Source: Bimuria novae-zelandiae CBS 107.79 (Eukaryota; Ascomycota; Dothideomycetes; Pleosporales; Didymosphaeriaceae). Taken from it: a stretch of DNA of 64,000 bases. Position 1 is the stretch's first letter. Every line of letters begins with the position of its first letter. This document shows, one piece after another, positions 45,400 to 57,445 of this stretch. Location: NCBI GenBank assembly GCA_010015655.1, contig ML976694.1, positions 538,105 to 602,104 of the forward strand, in the 5' to 3' direction. The notes under the pieces were generated by a model, which made no database searches, was not told the origin of the DNA, and saw only the letters and a program-made list of their open reading frames with translations. Position numbers and translations under genes: made by a program.

Positions 45400-48300
45400 T
45401 CTTCTAGTAGCAGGAATACGCCGCATTAAGCTAAGGCTAATAAGGCAAGGTCTATGCTAAGCGCAACACGGGCTATCGCAGGGCAAAATTCCGCGGCGTG
45501 CAAAAACCAGAAGCCGATTGTGCACGGCACTGTAAATAGGGGATCGAAGGAAGAACGCCTACTAAACCCGATTAATCGTTAGACATTCTTTTATTCGCAT
45601 CGCGCACACCTAATTAATCGTGCACCGCATTACAGCGGTCCTAAGAACCTATCGCTGTAGTACCCAACGCGCTAATAGCTATTTTAACCCCTAAACGCAA
45701 CCCTATTGCACCGCCATTCCTAACCAAACTGGCAGCACTATAGAAGAACCGTATACAAAAGCCCACTAAGAAGAGCACATAGTATTAGAGATTACAGGAA
45801 TGGCTTAATTCGTCCTTAGATAAAAGTAGGTGTATTCTAGTTAAAAACAGTCAACCTACCCTATAGATAAAGAAGAATGCTACGAATAAAGACCTGCTCT
45901 CCGCTTTAATAGACATTATCTAAAAATAAAGCGAAACTATCACTAAACTAGGACGCGAAATTAGAGAAGTAAGACAAAAATAATAGGTTCTTATAGACTA
46001 AAATATTAACCTTCTTAATAAAATCGCTAAGCTTAAAACGCGTGTTAACGACCTCTTATTAAGTACCCCTGGCACGCGTAGCTAGGCGGCGATAGCAGCA
46101 AAAGGCGAACCTACCAGGTTTAACGCTACTTCTAGGGCGCTAGCAAGCCACATGCACGCTAAGGCAGCTAGGCCCTCCCCTACTAACTTACTCTATTACA
46201 TAATTAATACCTCGAGGACGGGACATAAAAATAATAGGACGTTAGCAGGCGCGATTAGAGCGATAATTAAAAAAGAGATCTATATAATAGAAAACTATAA
46301 AAACTAGCGGTGTCGCGCTGTGACCGTTGTCTAAAAGAACTAAAATTAGATTAAAATTATATATTAAAACGAAGCCAAGCACTAACTAGTAAAAAAAGTA
46401 GTAGAAAAGATTAGAGCAGGTACGCGTGTACTACGCGATAACCTCTATCTAATTAAGGTTAATAATATTAAAAGAATAGTAGTGCTAGATAAACACGACG
46501 AAGTTAGAGCGAGAGTAGTAGAGGTCTTTAGTAAGGAAAATAAAATAATAGTTATTAAGATAGCATAGCTAAGTAAGAAGGACGTTCCAAAAGCTTATAG
46601 CTTAATATTAGTATACCTTAACAAGGCTAGCAATGCGAAGAGACTTATTATAGAGGGCTTCTTTTACGCTAGAGGAGAATCTAGCATAATAAGCGCATTT
46701 AAATACTAATCGCGACTAGAGCAATGCTATAACTACTAAAAGATTAGTTATAAGGCTTATTAATATAAGAATACATAAAAGTGCGCAAGGTGCGCTAAAG
46801 AAGCCTACTACTATAAGAACTATAGTAAAGTAATACTAAAGTGCATCCTATGCGGAGGTCCACACGAATTATTTAGTAGAAACTACTAGAAGCTCTACCT
46901 ATCTTAAAATAAGTAGAGTCTTTAGCATGTTCTAGCTAAACGTAAGAAAATAAGGAGAGGTACCTAACAGCCTAATAAATAATAAAGAAATACAAGACGT
47001 AATAGTATTAGCTATTTAAGAACCACACGCATAGAGGATCCAAGGCCAGCTCCTAATAACCCTAATATAACACTATAAGTAGGTTAAGATAGTACTATTA
47101 ACCTAGCAAGAAGGAAGGTAGCTAATCTAGAGTATACTCTAGGTTAACAAAGAAGTAAATGCGGAGCAAGTATAGGTCAAGTCCCTAGATATAATAGTAG
47201 CAATTATATGGCTTTATGAACGTCAACTCCTGGTGGTGTTAGTCTACATACCCGGAGGAAATCCAAGGGTGCTATAAGAATCATGCGACACCCTACGCAA
47301 GCTTATCTACGACGCTAGACAGAATACTAGCATAATAGTAGATGTACTACTAGCCAGGGACTTTAACTAACACGACTAGCTTTGGGGAGGAGAAGACGTA
47401 ACAGTAGAAAGACAAGGCGAAGCAGACCTAATTATTAACCTAATAAATAAATTCGCACTTAGCAGCCTGCTCCGATAAGGCACGAAGATATAGCATAGCG
47501 GGGACTACAAGATAACTATTAACTTAGTTCTAGCATTAAAGAATCTAGCTAATACAGCGCTTAAATGCGCGATACACAAAACGGAACATAGCTCTAACTA
47601 CTAAATAATCTAAACGTTCTTTAATACTTTAGTTTTAATACTATAGTAGCAGGAGCGGCTTCTGCTTAAAAACGCACCTTAGAAAGAAATAAATAATAAG
47701 ATTGCTAGGACACTTGGCTTCGCCCTGGCAGAGGGCACAGTACAGCAGAGGACGGATAGACTAATGGTAGCAGTCTTAGAGGCAGTCCACGCACTAACAC
47801 CTAGGGCTAAACTATTACCTTACACGAAAAGATAGTAGACCCAGGACCTAACGCAGCTACGCCGTATCTATACATACTAGAGAAACCGCGCCCGAGCCGA
47901 GAGGCAAGCAAGTATAGCCAAGCCAGATCTAGAAGAAATAGCAAAAGGAGCGTTAAAATAGTACCACAATGCTATCCAGCAACAAAAGAAAAGGTACTAG
48001 AATAAGTTTCTAGCAGACAACAATAACATCTAGAAGGCGGCTAAATACCTAAAAGCTAGTAGCGAGGCGTTTAGGAAAATCCTATAGCTTAACAGAGCTA
48101 ACAGGACAACTATGGCTAACTATAAGGAGCAAGTAGAGGAGTTGTTAGCTACATTTTTTCCCTTACTTCTAAGCAACATAGAAGACGAAGGGCCTAACCT
48201 ATAAAAAGCTCTTGTTAAGATACTAGACATTACACTTAAGGAGGTAAAAAGGCAGCTACACGCCGCGAAGCTTTAGAAGGCACTAAGAGATAATAGCCTG

Positions 48301-51300
48301 CTAGCTATAGTCTAGAAGTAGATCTGGCTAGTAGTTAAATACCACGTCTTATCGCTATTCTAAAAGTCGCTAGAGGAGGGAGTGCTACCTAGCTAATAAT
48401 AACACGCCAAGATTATCCCGCTTAAAAAGCCTAGTAAGGAAGACTATACAATCGCAAAGGCCTAAAGGCTAATCTTACTCTTAGCGACGCTTAGGAAGCT
48501 CCTAAAGTTAGTAGTTACGAAAAGGATTTCGCATGCAGTGGAGGTACATAGCCTCCTCCTTACTAACTACTTTAGAGCTCGCAAACAATAATTAGCCAAA
48601 TAAGCACTAGTTCTTTTGTAAGAGCAGATCTATACCGCGTGGCAAGATTAACAAATCGTTAGCCTAATTAGTTTTAACGTTAAAGGGGCGTATAATAGAG
48701 TCTGTAAAGAGAGACTACTACAGAGAATAAAAGCACGAGGTATACTAAAGAAGCTACTATAGTAGATAGAGGCGTTTTACTTAGCACGCACTGCCACGAT
48801 ATAAGTTAATAGGTAGACCTCTAAGGTTCGAGACTTACCGCAGGCTAGACTATCGCAAGGGTCTCTTTTTTCGCCAATTCTGTTTCTCTTCTTTAATGCC
48901 GACCAGGTATAACAACGCATCGATAGCCACGGAGGAGTAATAGCTTTCGTCGATAACTTCACAGCATGGGTTTCGGGGCCCACGGCACAAAGCAATCGAG
49001 AAGGTATTAAAGCTATTATTAATAATGCCCTAGACTAGGAGAAAAGAAGTAGAGCGACGTTTAAAGTAGAAAAAATAATAATTATTTACTTTACTCGTAA
49101 ATTATACAAGAGTGCTACCAAACCGTTTACTATTAAAGGACAAACCGTACCACTAAAGGATTACGTTAAAATACTTAGAGTTCTTATAGACGCTAAATTA
49201 AAGTATTAGAAGCACATCGCGAGAGCAGCCACTAAGGGCTTAAAAGTAGTAATAGAGCTTAAATAGCTTAGAGGCCTTTCCCCTACTACGGCACGATAAC
49301 TCTTTATAGTAATAGTCGCCCTAATAGTAGACTATGCCTCTAATATCTAGATGCACGCCTTTAAAGACAAACTTATAAGACTTATTAATAGGGTCTAAAG
49401 AATTAGAGCGCAAGCGATTGTAGGGACGTTTACTATAGTAGTAATAAGTATAGTAGAAGCTAAAGCACACATCTCCAGCGCGCAGGAATAGTTCTGGAAA
49501 CGGGCAACTAAGCTATAGATAAATATTTATACGCTACCTAAGAGCAACCCCCTTTAAAGGAACACATCCTAGATACAAAAATTTAGGAGATAACACCGCT
49601 CGCTACTCTACTAAGTAGTAGAAGCGCTTAAGGGCATTATAATAGAAAAACTAAAAACTATTAATCCGTGCCTACTAGCGCCATGGGAGAAAAGAGCATA
49701 AATAATTACCAAGAACGTAGCACTAAGCCTTAACTTAGACTAGGTAGTACGCATCGCCGTAAGTAGCTCGTCACGAAATAGTATAGTAGAAATAGGTAGA
49801 GTAATTAAAATCTGTAATAATAAAACTCTCGTCCTCTCTACTACACTAGGTAAGAGGGAAGAGCAGAACCCGTACGTAAGGGAGTTAGTAGTAATAATAA
49901 AAACTATAGACATGCTACTAAAGCTTAGGTCCTGTAATATTACACTAGTAATAAGAAACAAAGCTACCGTACTCACACTAAGAAGACCGCACTAACAATC
50001 AGGACAGAGATATATTAGTAGTATCTACAGATCGATTATAGCATTAGAAAGAGAGCGGAATACCAGACTTGTTAATAATTAAGCGGCTTGCAAGCGCTTG
50101 ATTAATAGCTTAATAACTATTAATCCTATTAAGTTAAGCTCGCCTATACTAATTTGTTAGCAATCCAAGCTAAGGAGGGTTAGCTTAATTATTTAGCTTA
50201 ATAGGCTTAATTAAGGTAGCGCGTGAGGCTGCTCGTTTTATAGTAAGAGCGATGTTATAATAGGTTTTTAGTATTATAGTTATTTTAGTACTTCTTTATA
50301 TACTAATTAATTACTATCTCTCTCTTTATCTGATCTATCGCTGAAAATACGCTACCTTCGGCAATAGATTAGACAAAGTTCTTAGTTTAAATCTCTACAA
50401 AGTTAGTTATATCTTTTGCTATTTTTAGCAGGGCGCTTTTGCTAGGGGAGGTAGGTAATTATCCTAACCCTAAACAACCTATTAAAAAGAGTGGATAGTC
50501 TACTAATACCTCTTACGTGATCACGCGTAGTTAGTGCCTTGGCAGCCTCTGCGAGCCTTATACAGGCTCTTACGCGCCTTCTAATAGACAGCACACAATG
50601 CTAAAACTTATGTCTTTTATTATAACCTAATACCGCGTTATTTTTTTGCTCCTATTGCCCTTATTATATTACCACCGCCATGCCTCCTAAGAAACGCGCC
50701 TCTAATAACCTTACTCGCCTAAAGAAACGCGTTAAATCCTCTACCGCCCGCGGCACTATTAGCTAACCTATACCTGTTAATAGTTAGCTATCGCTATTAC
50801 CGTCGTGTTTATTACCTCGCAGAGCTCTCGTAGAGGCGTCTTAGGCTTTAACTTTTAAGTCGCAACTACGTAAGTCGCGGCCTAAAGACGCTATTATCGC
50901 GCCTACTAAGGGTAGCAAGAGGGTAACCGCAGTATTGTCTGTAGTAGCCCTAGATAATAAGAACTTGCAAGAGGCGCTAGACGCGAGCCTTATAGACAAC
51001 TTTAAAGGAATTAATTAGGGGCGTTTACGTAAGTATATAAAGCCGCTCTTATCGCAGAAGTCGCGTAAGAGCTAGATCTATCGCTATAGCTACCGCGTTG
51101 CGCTACTAAAGGACCTAAGTAAGCTATACTTCGTATACTGTTACTGCTATAAGCATAAGTACATAGATACTAGCGTTAGGATATATAAGACAACGCTCTT
51201 AACGTTGTTAGCGTAGCAACACTTAGAGCTGCCTAAGCGCGGCTATAGCCACAGTAAGTTAGTTATTGCTATAAAACCTACCTAGCTATAACGCTTACTT

Positions 51301-54300
51301 AAGGTTAATAATAATAGTGTGTTGTAAAAGGTAGCTAATAAGCTCGCTAGCTTTAATACCTAGCGCTTTTAGCTAGTAGCTATTAGCTAGCTTATTAAGA
51401 ATAATTACCCTCTCTCTAAGTTTAAAACACTAGCCTTTCGACGCCTCCTTAAAGCTACTAACCCACTAGCAGAATAAGCGCTTTAGATATCTTATATAAG
51501 TGTCTCCTAGTACGTTGCGCGCTTATACGAGCACCTAAAGCCGCGCGTTATCTTGCAACTATCGCAGGCGCTTAGTAAAGTACACCTTAGCTTTAATAGA
51601 TAGACGACAAAGGGCGGTAAGCGTGGCTTTCTAGGCGTTGTTACGCACTTTGTCGACAGTAGAGGCAACCTGCAGGACTTGCCTATAGCGCTGCCCTAGC
51701 TAACAGGCGCTCACAGTGGCGAGAGGATAGCTAAGGTTGTTATAAAAACGCTATAGGATTTTAAGATTACGTCGTAGTTAATTAGTTACTTCGTGCTTAA
51801 TAACGCTACTAATAATAATAGTACTATTATAATAGTAGCTTAAAAGTAAAGTTTTAATACCACCTACCGGCGCCTCCGCTGCGGACCTTACACGCTTAAC
51901 CTTATTAGCTAAAAGCTCCTTTAGGGCAAGGGCAGCGTCGCCTTGTTTAATAATAACGTATAAGAGCTTACTAATAAGTATAATTTTATAGAGGAGTAGA
52001 GGCGCGTAGGCCTACTCGGCGTACTACTTAGTATTATTAACTATATTAAAACGCTACAATAGTATAAGCTCTTTAAGGACTTCTAGCGTCTTACTTACAC
52101 TAAGCTATCGTCTAGCGCGTTAGCCAACGATCGCAAGATCCTTAAGCCTATTAAACCCGTTATTACGTAGTAAAACTTATACTATTTATACTTTAAGCGT
52201 GCTATAAAGCTATAGTTTACAGTTAACGCTTACGCTACTTACTATATATAGCAGGTACAAAGGGAGGACACGTTTACGTAAAGTTACAGTAATAAGCTAC
52301 TAGTTACGCAGCCGTGGGTGTAATTAGACAGCCTTATAGGTGCTAATTAGGTAGTAATTACAGAGTATATAGACATCTTAAAACCGCTTAAGACTACTAT
52401 AAAGCGCCTCGAAGGGCGCGGAAAAAGCAGCAGTTTTAGGGCTATTACTAAGATAATTCTAATATTTAAATACCTGCTTACCTACTACGAGCAGCGCGTT
52501 AACATATATAAGGTAATTAATTATAACAAGTATAATAAGTTACTTAAAAATTATATTATAATTAACTTGCGCGTAGCTTAGCAGAAGGCTAATAATTACT
52601 ACTCTAAGCTAGATAACTCGCCCGCGTACTACGCCGCTACAATACTCTATCTAATGTACAAGTACTACTACGATAAGGCGTAGGCTAAGAAGCCTAACTA
52701 GCTTAAGGCTAGTAACGCTAGCTTTTAGGCGCTCTAAGCGTAGTATAATAACTTATTACGCGTGGCAAGGCCGTTGGCAGTAATCCTAAGTAATATAGAT
52801 AATGTAATTAATAGTATACTTAACCCTAGTACTGCTAGCAGCCTTACCGCCGATAAGAATAAGTTTAAGAGGTAGAAGCGCAGCGAGCTAGTAGCTAAAA
52901 GAGGTATAGAACACGCAGATAACCCTATTAAATACTAGGTAAGCATGCGCGATTACTACCCTAGCCTTAGTAAGCTTGCGCTTAACGTACTCTCTATCCT
53001 AGCGTTAAGCTATAAGTGTAAGCGCCTGTTTAGTGAGCTAGGCGACCTCTTAGAGCCGCGACGACGACGTCTAGGACCTTAACTTCTAGCGGCAATATAG
53101 TGCGTACGACGGTGGCAAAGAGCTGGCCTCAGAGGCGACGACGAGGTAGTGGAGGAGGAGGAGGTAGCAGACAACGATAATATAAAGCTTTTATGCGGGC
53201 TAGCGACTTAGGACAACGAAACTTAATACTAAGGCTAGCGCTAGTACAGGCTATTAAGCCTATTAATTAAGCCTTAATTAAGCTCACGATCTTAGCTTGT
53301 TAGCCCTAATAATCTAAGCTAACGCCCTCAAAAAACGAGCAATCCAAGCTACCGCCTCAGCTTGGATTGGCTTGATTGTTGACAACTATGGGGAATACGA
53401 TATCGTTCCTATGGCTCCTAATAAGCGAAGAATACGAACTTGCAACACTCGCCAAAAGAAAGGCAAAGGAAGCTACAAGACCAGGCGCTATACTATAGGC
53501 ACCGCTCCCTAGGATGCGATTAATAATACTTAACATTGTAAGAAAACTTGGCACTGCTAAAAGGCTACTAGAAAGGGTTAAGAAATACTCTAAAATAATT
53601 AATATAGCACTACTAGGAAAGCATACGCGGCAACTCTATAATTAATTACTATAGAAAGAAGCTAGCGTACTTGCCTAACTTAGAATAGGCATAGTAAGGT
53701 TAAACGTATATTTACACTAAATTAGAGCCTTCGTAATAGATTAGTGCGAGTGTAGACAAGCGCGAGAGATAGTAGAACACTTTCTCTTTTAATGCAGAAG
53801 ATGGACAACGCAGAGGATAGAGATGTTATAATGTACATAAATAAATAGAAGCAACATGTCTTTCTACCTAGGTAAAAAGGCCCCTACGGATAATAAGAAA
53901 TAGGCTCCAAATATGGACGCGGTCTAAGCAATAATATAGTTTGCAATTACTATAGGTCGCCTTAACGTAAACTAATAGCAGACAAATAAAGATTCCTAAC
54001 CACCTTACACAATTAACCCACCCCACATATCACCTCGTGGCATAGAAGCAGGCGCCGCTTCACCCGCTAAAGATAAGACGTTAAATACTTAGAGAATGCA
54101 CTCTAAGCTAGTCTGCGATTAACACTACTAACCTACAAGAAATTAGAGAGAAAGGGCAAGCAGAGAAGGACGAAAGCATAAAGGGATTAAATATAGGCTA
54201 AATAAGATTAGAACCTGCTAGAGGAAGTAGAACAATATAGATGTAAAGGCTAAATAAGGCTAAGATTACTAGAGGAATTGAAATAGTAAATTAGCGTTAG

Positions 54301-54353
54301 TAGCCCTTTCGGCTTAGCCGCCGGGCGTTAATGAAGTGTGTGTGTGTGTGTGT
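45400..54353 (+). mobile_element. Tad1-like LINE (non-LTR retrotransposon), RIP-degraded, with nested hAT
   Basis: ORF1 region about 45850-47000 has a coiled-coil-like stretch and a CCHC zinc knuckle near 46780-46900 (CARCAKEAY, CILCGGPHELF). ORF2 has an EEP endonuclease at about 47220-47650 (VLVYIPGGNPRVL, LLARDFN, LWGGEDV) and a reverse transcriptase at about 48380-49300 (ISFNVKGAYNRV, LSQGSLFSPILF, and FVDNFTAWVSGPTA at the catalytic FADD box). The RNase H and Cys/His-rich end continues at 53378-54300 (CECRQAREIVEHFL). It terminates in a (TG)n run at 54336-54353. hAT 50079-53377 interrupts the 3' part. Stops are mostly RIP-type. The 5' end is approximate and no target duplication was identified. 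Confidence 0.8.
50079..53377 (+). mobile_element. hAT element inserted in the LINE
   Basis: 8-bp duplications GTTAATAA (50071-50078) and GTTGACAA (53378-53385) differ by two transitions of RIP type. The + strand carries a full-length but stop-riddled transposase, about 50683-53226: MPPKKRASNNLTRLKK start, KGGKRGFLGVVTHFVD near 51610-51655, YFVLNNATNNNST near 51790, and hATC dimerisation PSLSKLALNVLSILALSYK near 52965. The terminal inverted repeats are diverged (TTAAGCGGCTTGCAAGC against AATCAAGCCAATCCAAGC), so the exact ends may be off by 1-3 bp. Confidence 0.75.
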
Positions 54354-55566
54354 AAACAGTGGGAATACTATAAAACTCTGGACATTGTGAAAGACATCAA
54401 CAAATCGGCAGATTTGGGGTTTTGAACGGAACGAAGAGGATTAAGGAGAGTCAAGAGGCCAAAATCCAAAGGCGCCTTTAGGGGAAAGGGTGTGGCGTCT
54501 GTCATTCTTTGTAGGACTCTCAGAAATCTCCAGAAACGTTGAATGTTGAATAGATAGCCATTGTCCAGCTCATTTCCAGTCTAGCTAGCCTACTAAATAG
54601 CTGTTTCTGTTATCCCTCCTCACCACCCACTATCTCACTGCCCGACTTCCTTATATACTTGGTGATAAAATCTACTCGAATATATCTTCACTTAGAAAGC
54701 TATTGCTTCGAAATGCTTCCCTACCTTTAAATTAATTCTATCATAAATTTATTCAGCTTACGAAGTAACTAACGTAGGTGGCATGCGAGCCGCTGTGGTA
54801 CTTTATATCGCCACATCTAGCAGGGAGGGTGGCCGACCCGCTCCAGCCAGAGGGTTGTCCGGGGGCGTTTTATTTATTCTGGTGTGGATGAAGAAAGAGG
54901 TTGAGATAGACCTCAGCTTATCGCCACTTGTTGCGGGTAGATGCCAAGAGATCTGGAGCACAGACTTCATCCATGACCCGATCGGATCTCGGGAGAGGAG
55001 TCCGGAACCAAGCATGGAATCGTGTCCATTGCGGGGACCAAAGCCACAAACGGTTTTTGTTCACGCAGCGGATCCTGGTTAAAGCCTAGTTCTCCGACAA
55101 TGCGATATGTTGGGGCTAGGGCCTTGCTCGGAAACGGCTTAGCGCGGCGCATGACCCATATGGACATACCCATTGACACACTAGTTCTGTCACTCTCCTT
55201 TCTCCTCGTCCACGCAAAAAATTATGCGCCGCTGAACGCGTGCGTGTGTGTTGAAAAGGAACGGGTCAGCCATCCTCCCTGCTAGTGGGGTGGGAGAGGA
55301 GGTAGGGCCCGGCGGCTTAAAGTATCTCACGCTGTATTTTCCTCACCGTAAACGTCGCAAATTATACTGCTGCTATGTCTCGCGTAGCGATCCTGTAGGA
55401 GGCTTTAATTGCTTGGCCGTGCATGTGTGGGAGAACGATCAGCTGACCCTTCTCTGAAATGTACGAGAGTTGCCACTCTGGTGATTTGCCAAGACTTTAA
55501 GCGACTCTCCTCAGAGGCTGTCAACGCGTCCACTCTACTACTTTGACCTGTACTTGCTCACTCAAT
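54354..55566. other. Intergenic DNA with an inverted pair of the GC-rich motif
   Basis: Normal-composition DNA after the LINE. Short overlapping ORFs on both strands (54783-55285) lack recognisable domains. The CTCCCTGCTAG motif occurs on the - strand at about 54820-54845 and on the + strand at about 55264-55288, facing each other 440 bp apart. This could be a small inverted-repeat element or fragments of one. Confidence 0.45.
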
Positions 55567-57032
55567 ATGGTCGATTTTTATGCCAAAAAAGGTACGGCAA
55601 ATCTCACAGAGGCCCAAATAGCTGCTATCATCGTTCTTAGGCGCAAATTCGACTTCAGTTACGTCTAAATCTCGAGCGATTTGGGCATCTCTGGCTCAAC
55701 TGTGGGCAAGGCGTATAAACGCGTCAAAAACGCTGCCGACGGCGACTCTCTCCAGGCTCTACTAGCAGCAACTCCAGCAGCCAGAATCAAGCTATCTGGG
55801 CGCCCACCAAAGGTGCGCAACGGCTCCACGCTCAGCGCGAGAATTGGCCATGATATCATACAATTTGGCACTTACCGAGTACATGAGGCAGTCAAAAACC
55901 TCTGCGCGGAGGCCGGCATCTCTCTCAGCGAAAACACTGTCCTCAAGATCGCTCACGAGCACTGCGACGAACAGCACAACTACGCAATAACTCGCGGCGT
56001 ACGTCTTAAAAAGCTAGAGCTGGACAGCGAGGACGAGGACAACCGACTCTTCTACGTTAGATGGCTGAAAAGCGAGTACAACCTACACTTTCCGCGCCTC
56101 ATCTTTGTGTGCTACGACGAGACCTCAAAGTCCATCGGTGGGAGCAATATACGTGGCGGCAAGCAGAGGATCTCGCGCCCGGTTGGGTAAGACAGTAATC
56201 TATACGCAGCGCCTACTACACCGCCGAAATCCAGCCTTATGATCTGCGCTGCTACTTCAACAGATACCACCTGCGCCTACCCGCGGCCCTGTGTTATTTG
56301 GGCACAAGAAGACGATGAGAGTCGCGAGGACCTTATACGACGCGTCTCCCATACAAATAAGGTGGCAAAACAGGTTGTCGAGGTCAAACGCGCTCGTGCC
56401 TCTGTCGCTGGCACCACCGAGGAGCGGCAACTACGTGAGGTTAATCAAAATATTGCTCACAATAACAGACAACGTCAGGAAGCCAACAAGATAGCTGATA
56501 AAAGAGGCAGCGCTCTCCGCGCAGGTATCAAGAAACCACTCAGCGCTGAGAAATTCTACAAAACAGAGGAGTTTGTATATAAAGGAGGGAAGGGCATGAA
56601 TGGCATTTGGTACGCGGAGAACGTCTTAAAGAAGCACCTATTTCCCTACTATTGCGCCATACGCGAAAACAACCCAGGCGCAATTGTCTATTTGGTTCAA
56701 GACAACGTACACCTACACGCACTAGGTTTACGTTACTGCCAGCCAGAAATAGAGGCCCTAGGAATCAAGTTCGGTCCTCACCCTCCAAATTCTCCCGATT
56801 TGCACCCAATATTAAGCGCTGTTTTGGGCGTCTAGAAGGTTTCCTAGAGAGTTACGAGTGCGACTCAAGTTCTAAAGACGCCAAAAAGGCTGCTAATGAG
56901 TACGTACGTCGAGTGTGGCAGGCTGATGAGGAGATGAGGCAGTATATGGCGGAAAAGCTTCACCAATCCTACTTTCTACATGTTGCACACCAATGCGAGT
57001 CTGCAGGTGGCCAAAACAACTTTACGTCATAG
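55567..57032 (+). pseudogene. Tc1/mariner-like transposase, decayed copy 2
   Basis: Homologous throughout to the transposase at 21312. It starts at ATG 55567. Stops TAA at 55666-55668 and 56188-56190 interrupt it. A net 2-bp insertion near 56812 shifts the frame in the DLHPI-ERCFGRL region. The rest continues to TAG at about 57030 (QYMAEKLHQSYFLHVAHQ). The first and second catalytic blocks (FVCYDETSKS, YLVQDNVHLHA) are preserved. A right terminal repeat (GAGATTACCCATTG) is near 57156-57169; no matching left end was found, so this copy is probably truncated at 5'. Confidence 0.85.
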
Positions 57033-57445
57033 TTAACTCATCCTACAAGACCTTATTTTGGTGTGTTTGATGATTTTCGATGAATTGACGATGCTGAAGA
57101 TTCGGTGTTCATACCCCTGCAGAAATCCCGGTTGCACGTGCCGGACGAACTTATTGAGATTACCCATTGAAAGAAGGACCGGTGAGGGCTAACAATAATG
57201 CACTAGCTTAAAACGGTAAGGTGTGTCGAGAGGCTGAGCATCATTTCTCGAACTCAGCCTGGCTGGATTTTCAAACTTCTGTCGTCAATACGTGCAACGT
57301 CTTAGGCTACTCTTGTTCAATATTTTTATCAATTCCGTATAAAAAGCGCGCTTTCGCTGAATTCTCCACCGATCCAATACCCGCGCACGCCAGCGAGGAC
57401 GCGGGCCAGAGCCCGGCACCCGCCTTTACCTAGACTTGAATATAT

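Noticed and set aside
9840..54330. AT-rich block as a centromere
   Set aside because: All large parts can be assigned to mutated transposons with gene islands between; nothing specific to centromeres can be seen.
54783..55457. Chain of small overlapping ORFs on both strands
   Set aside because: None resembles a protein family, and they overlap the inverted motif pair.
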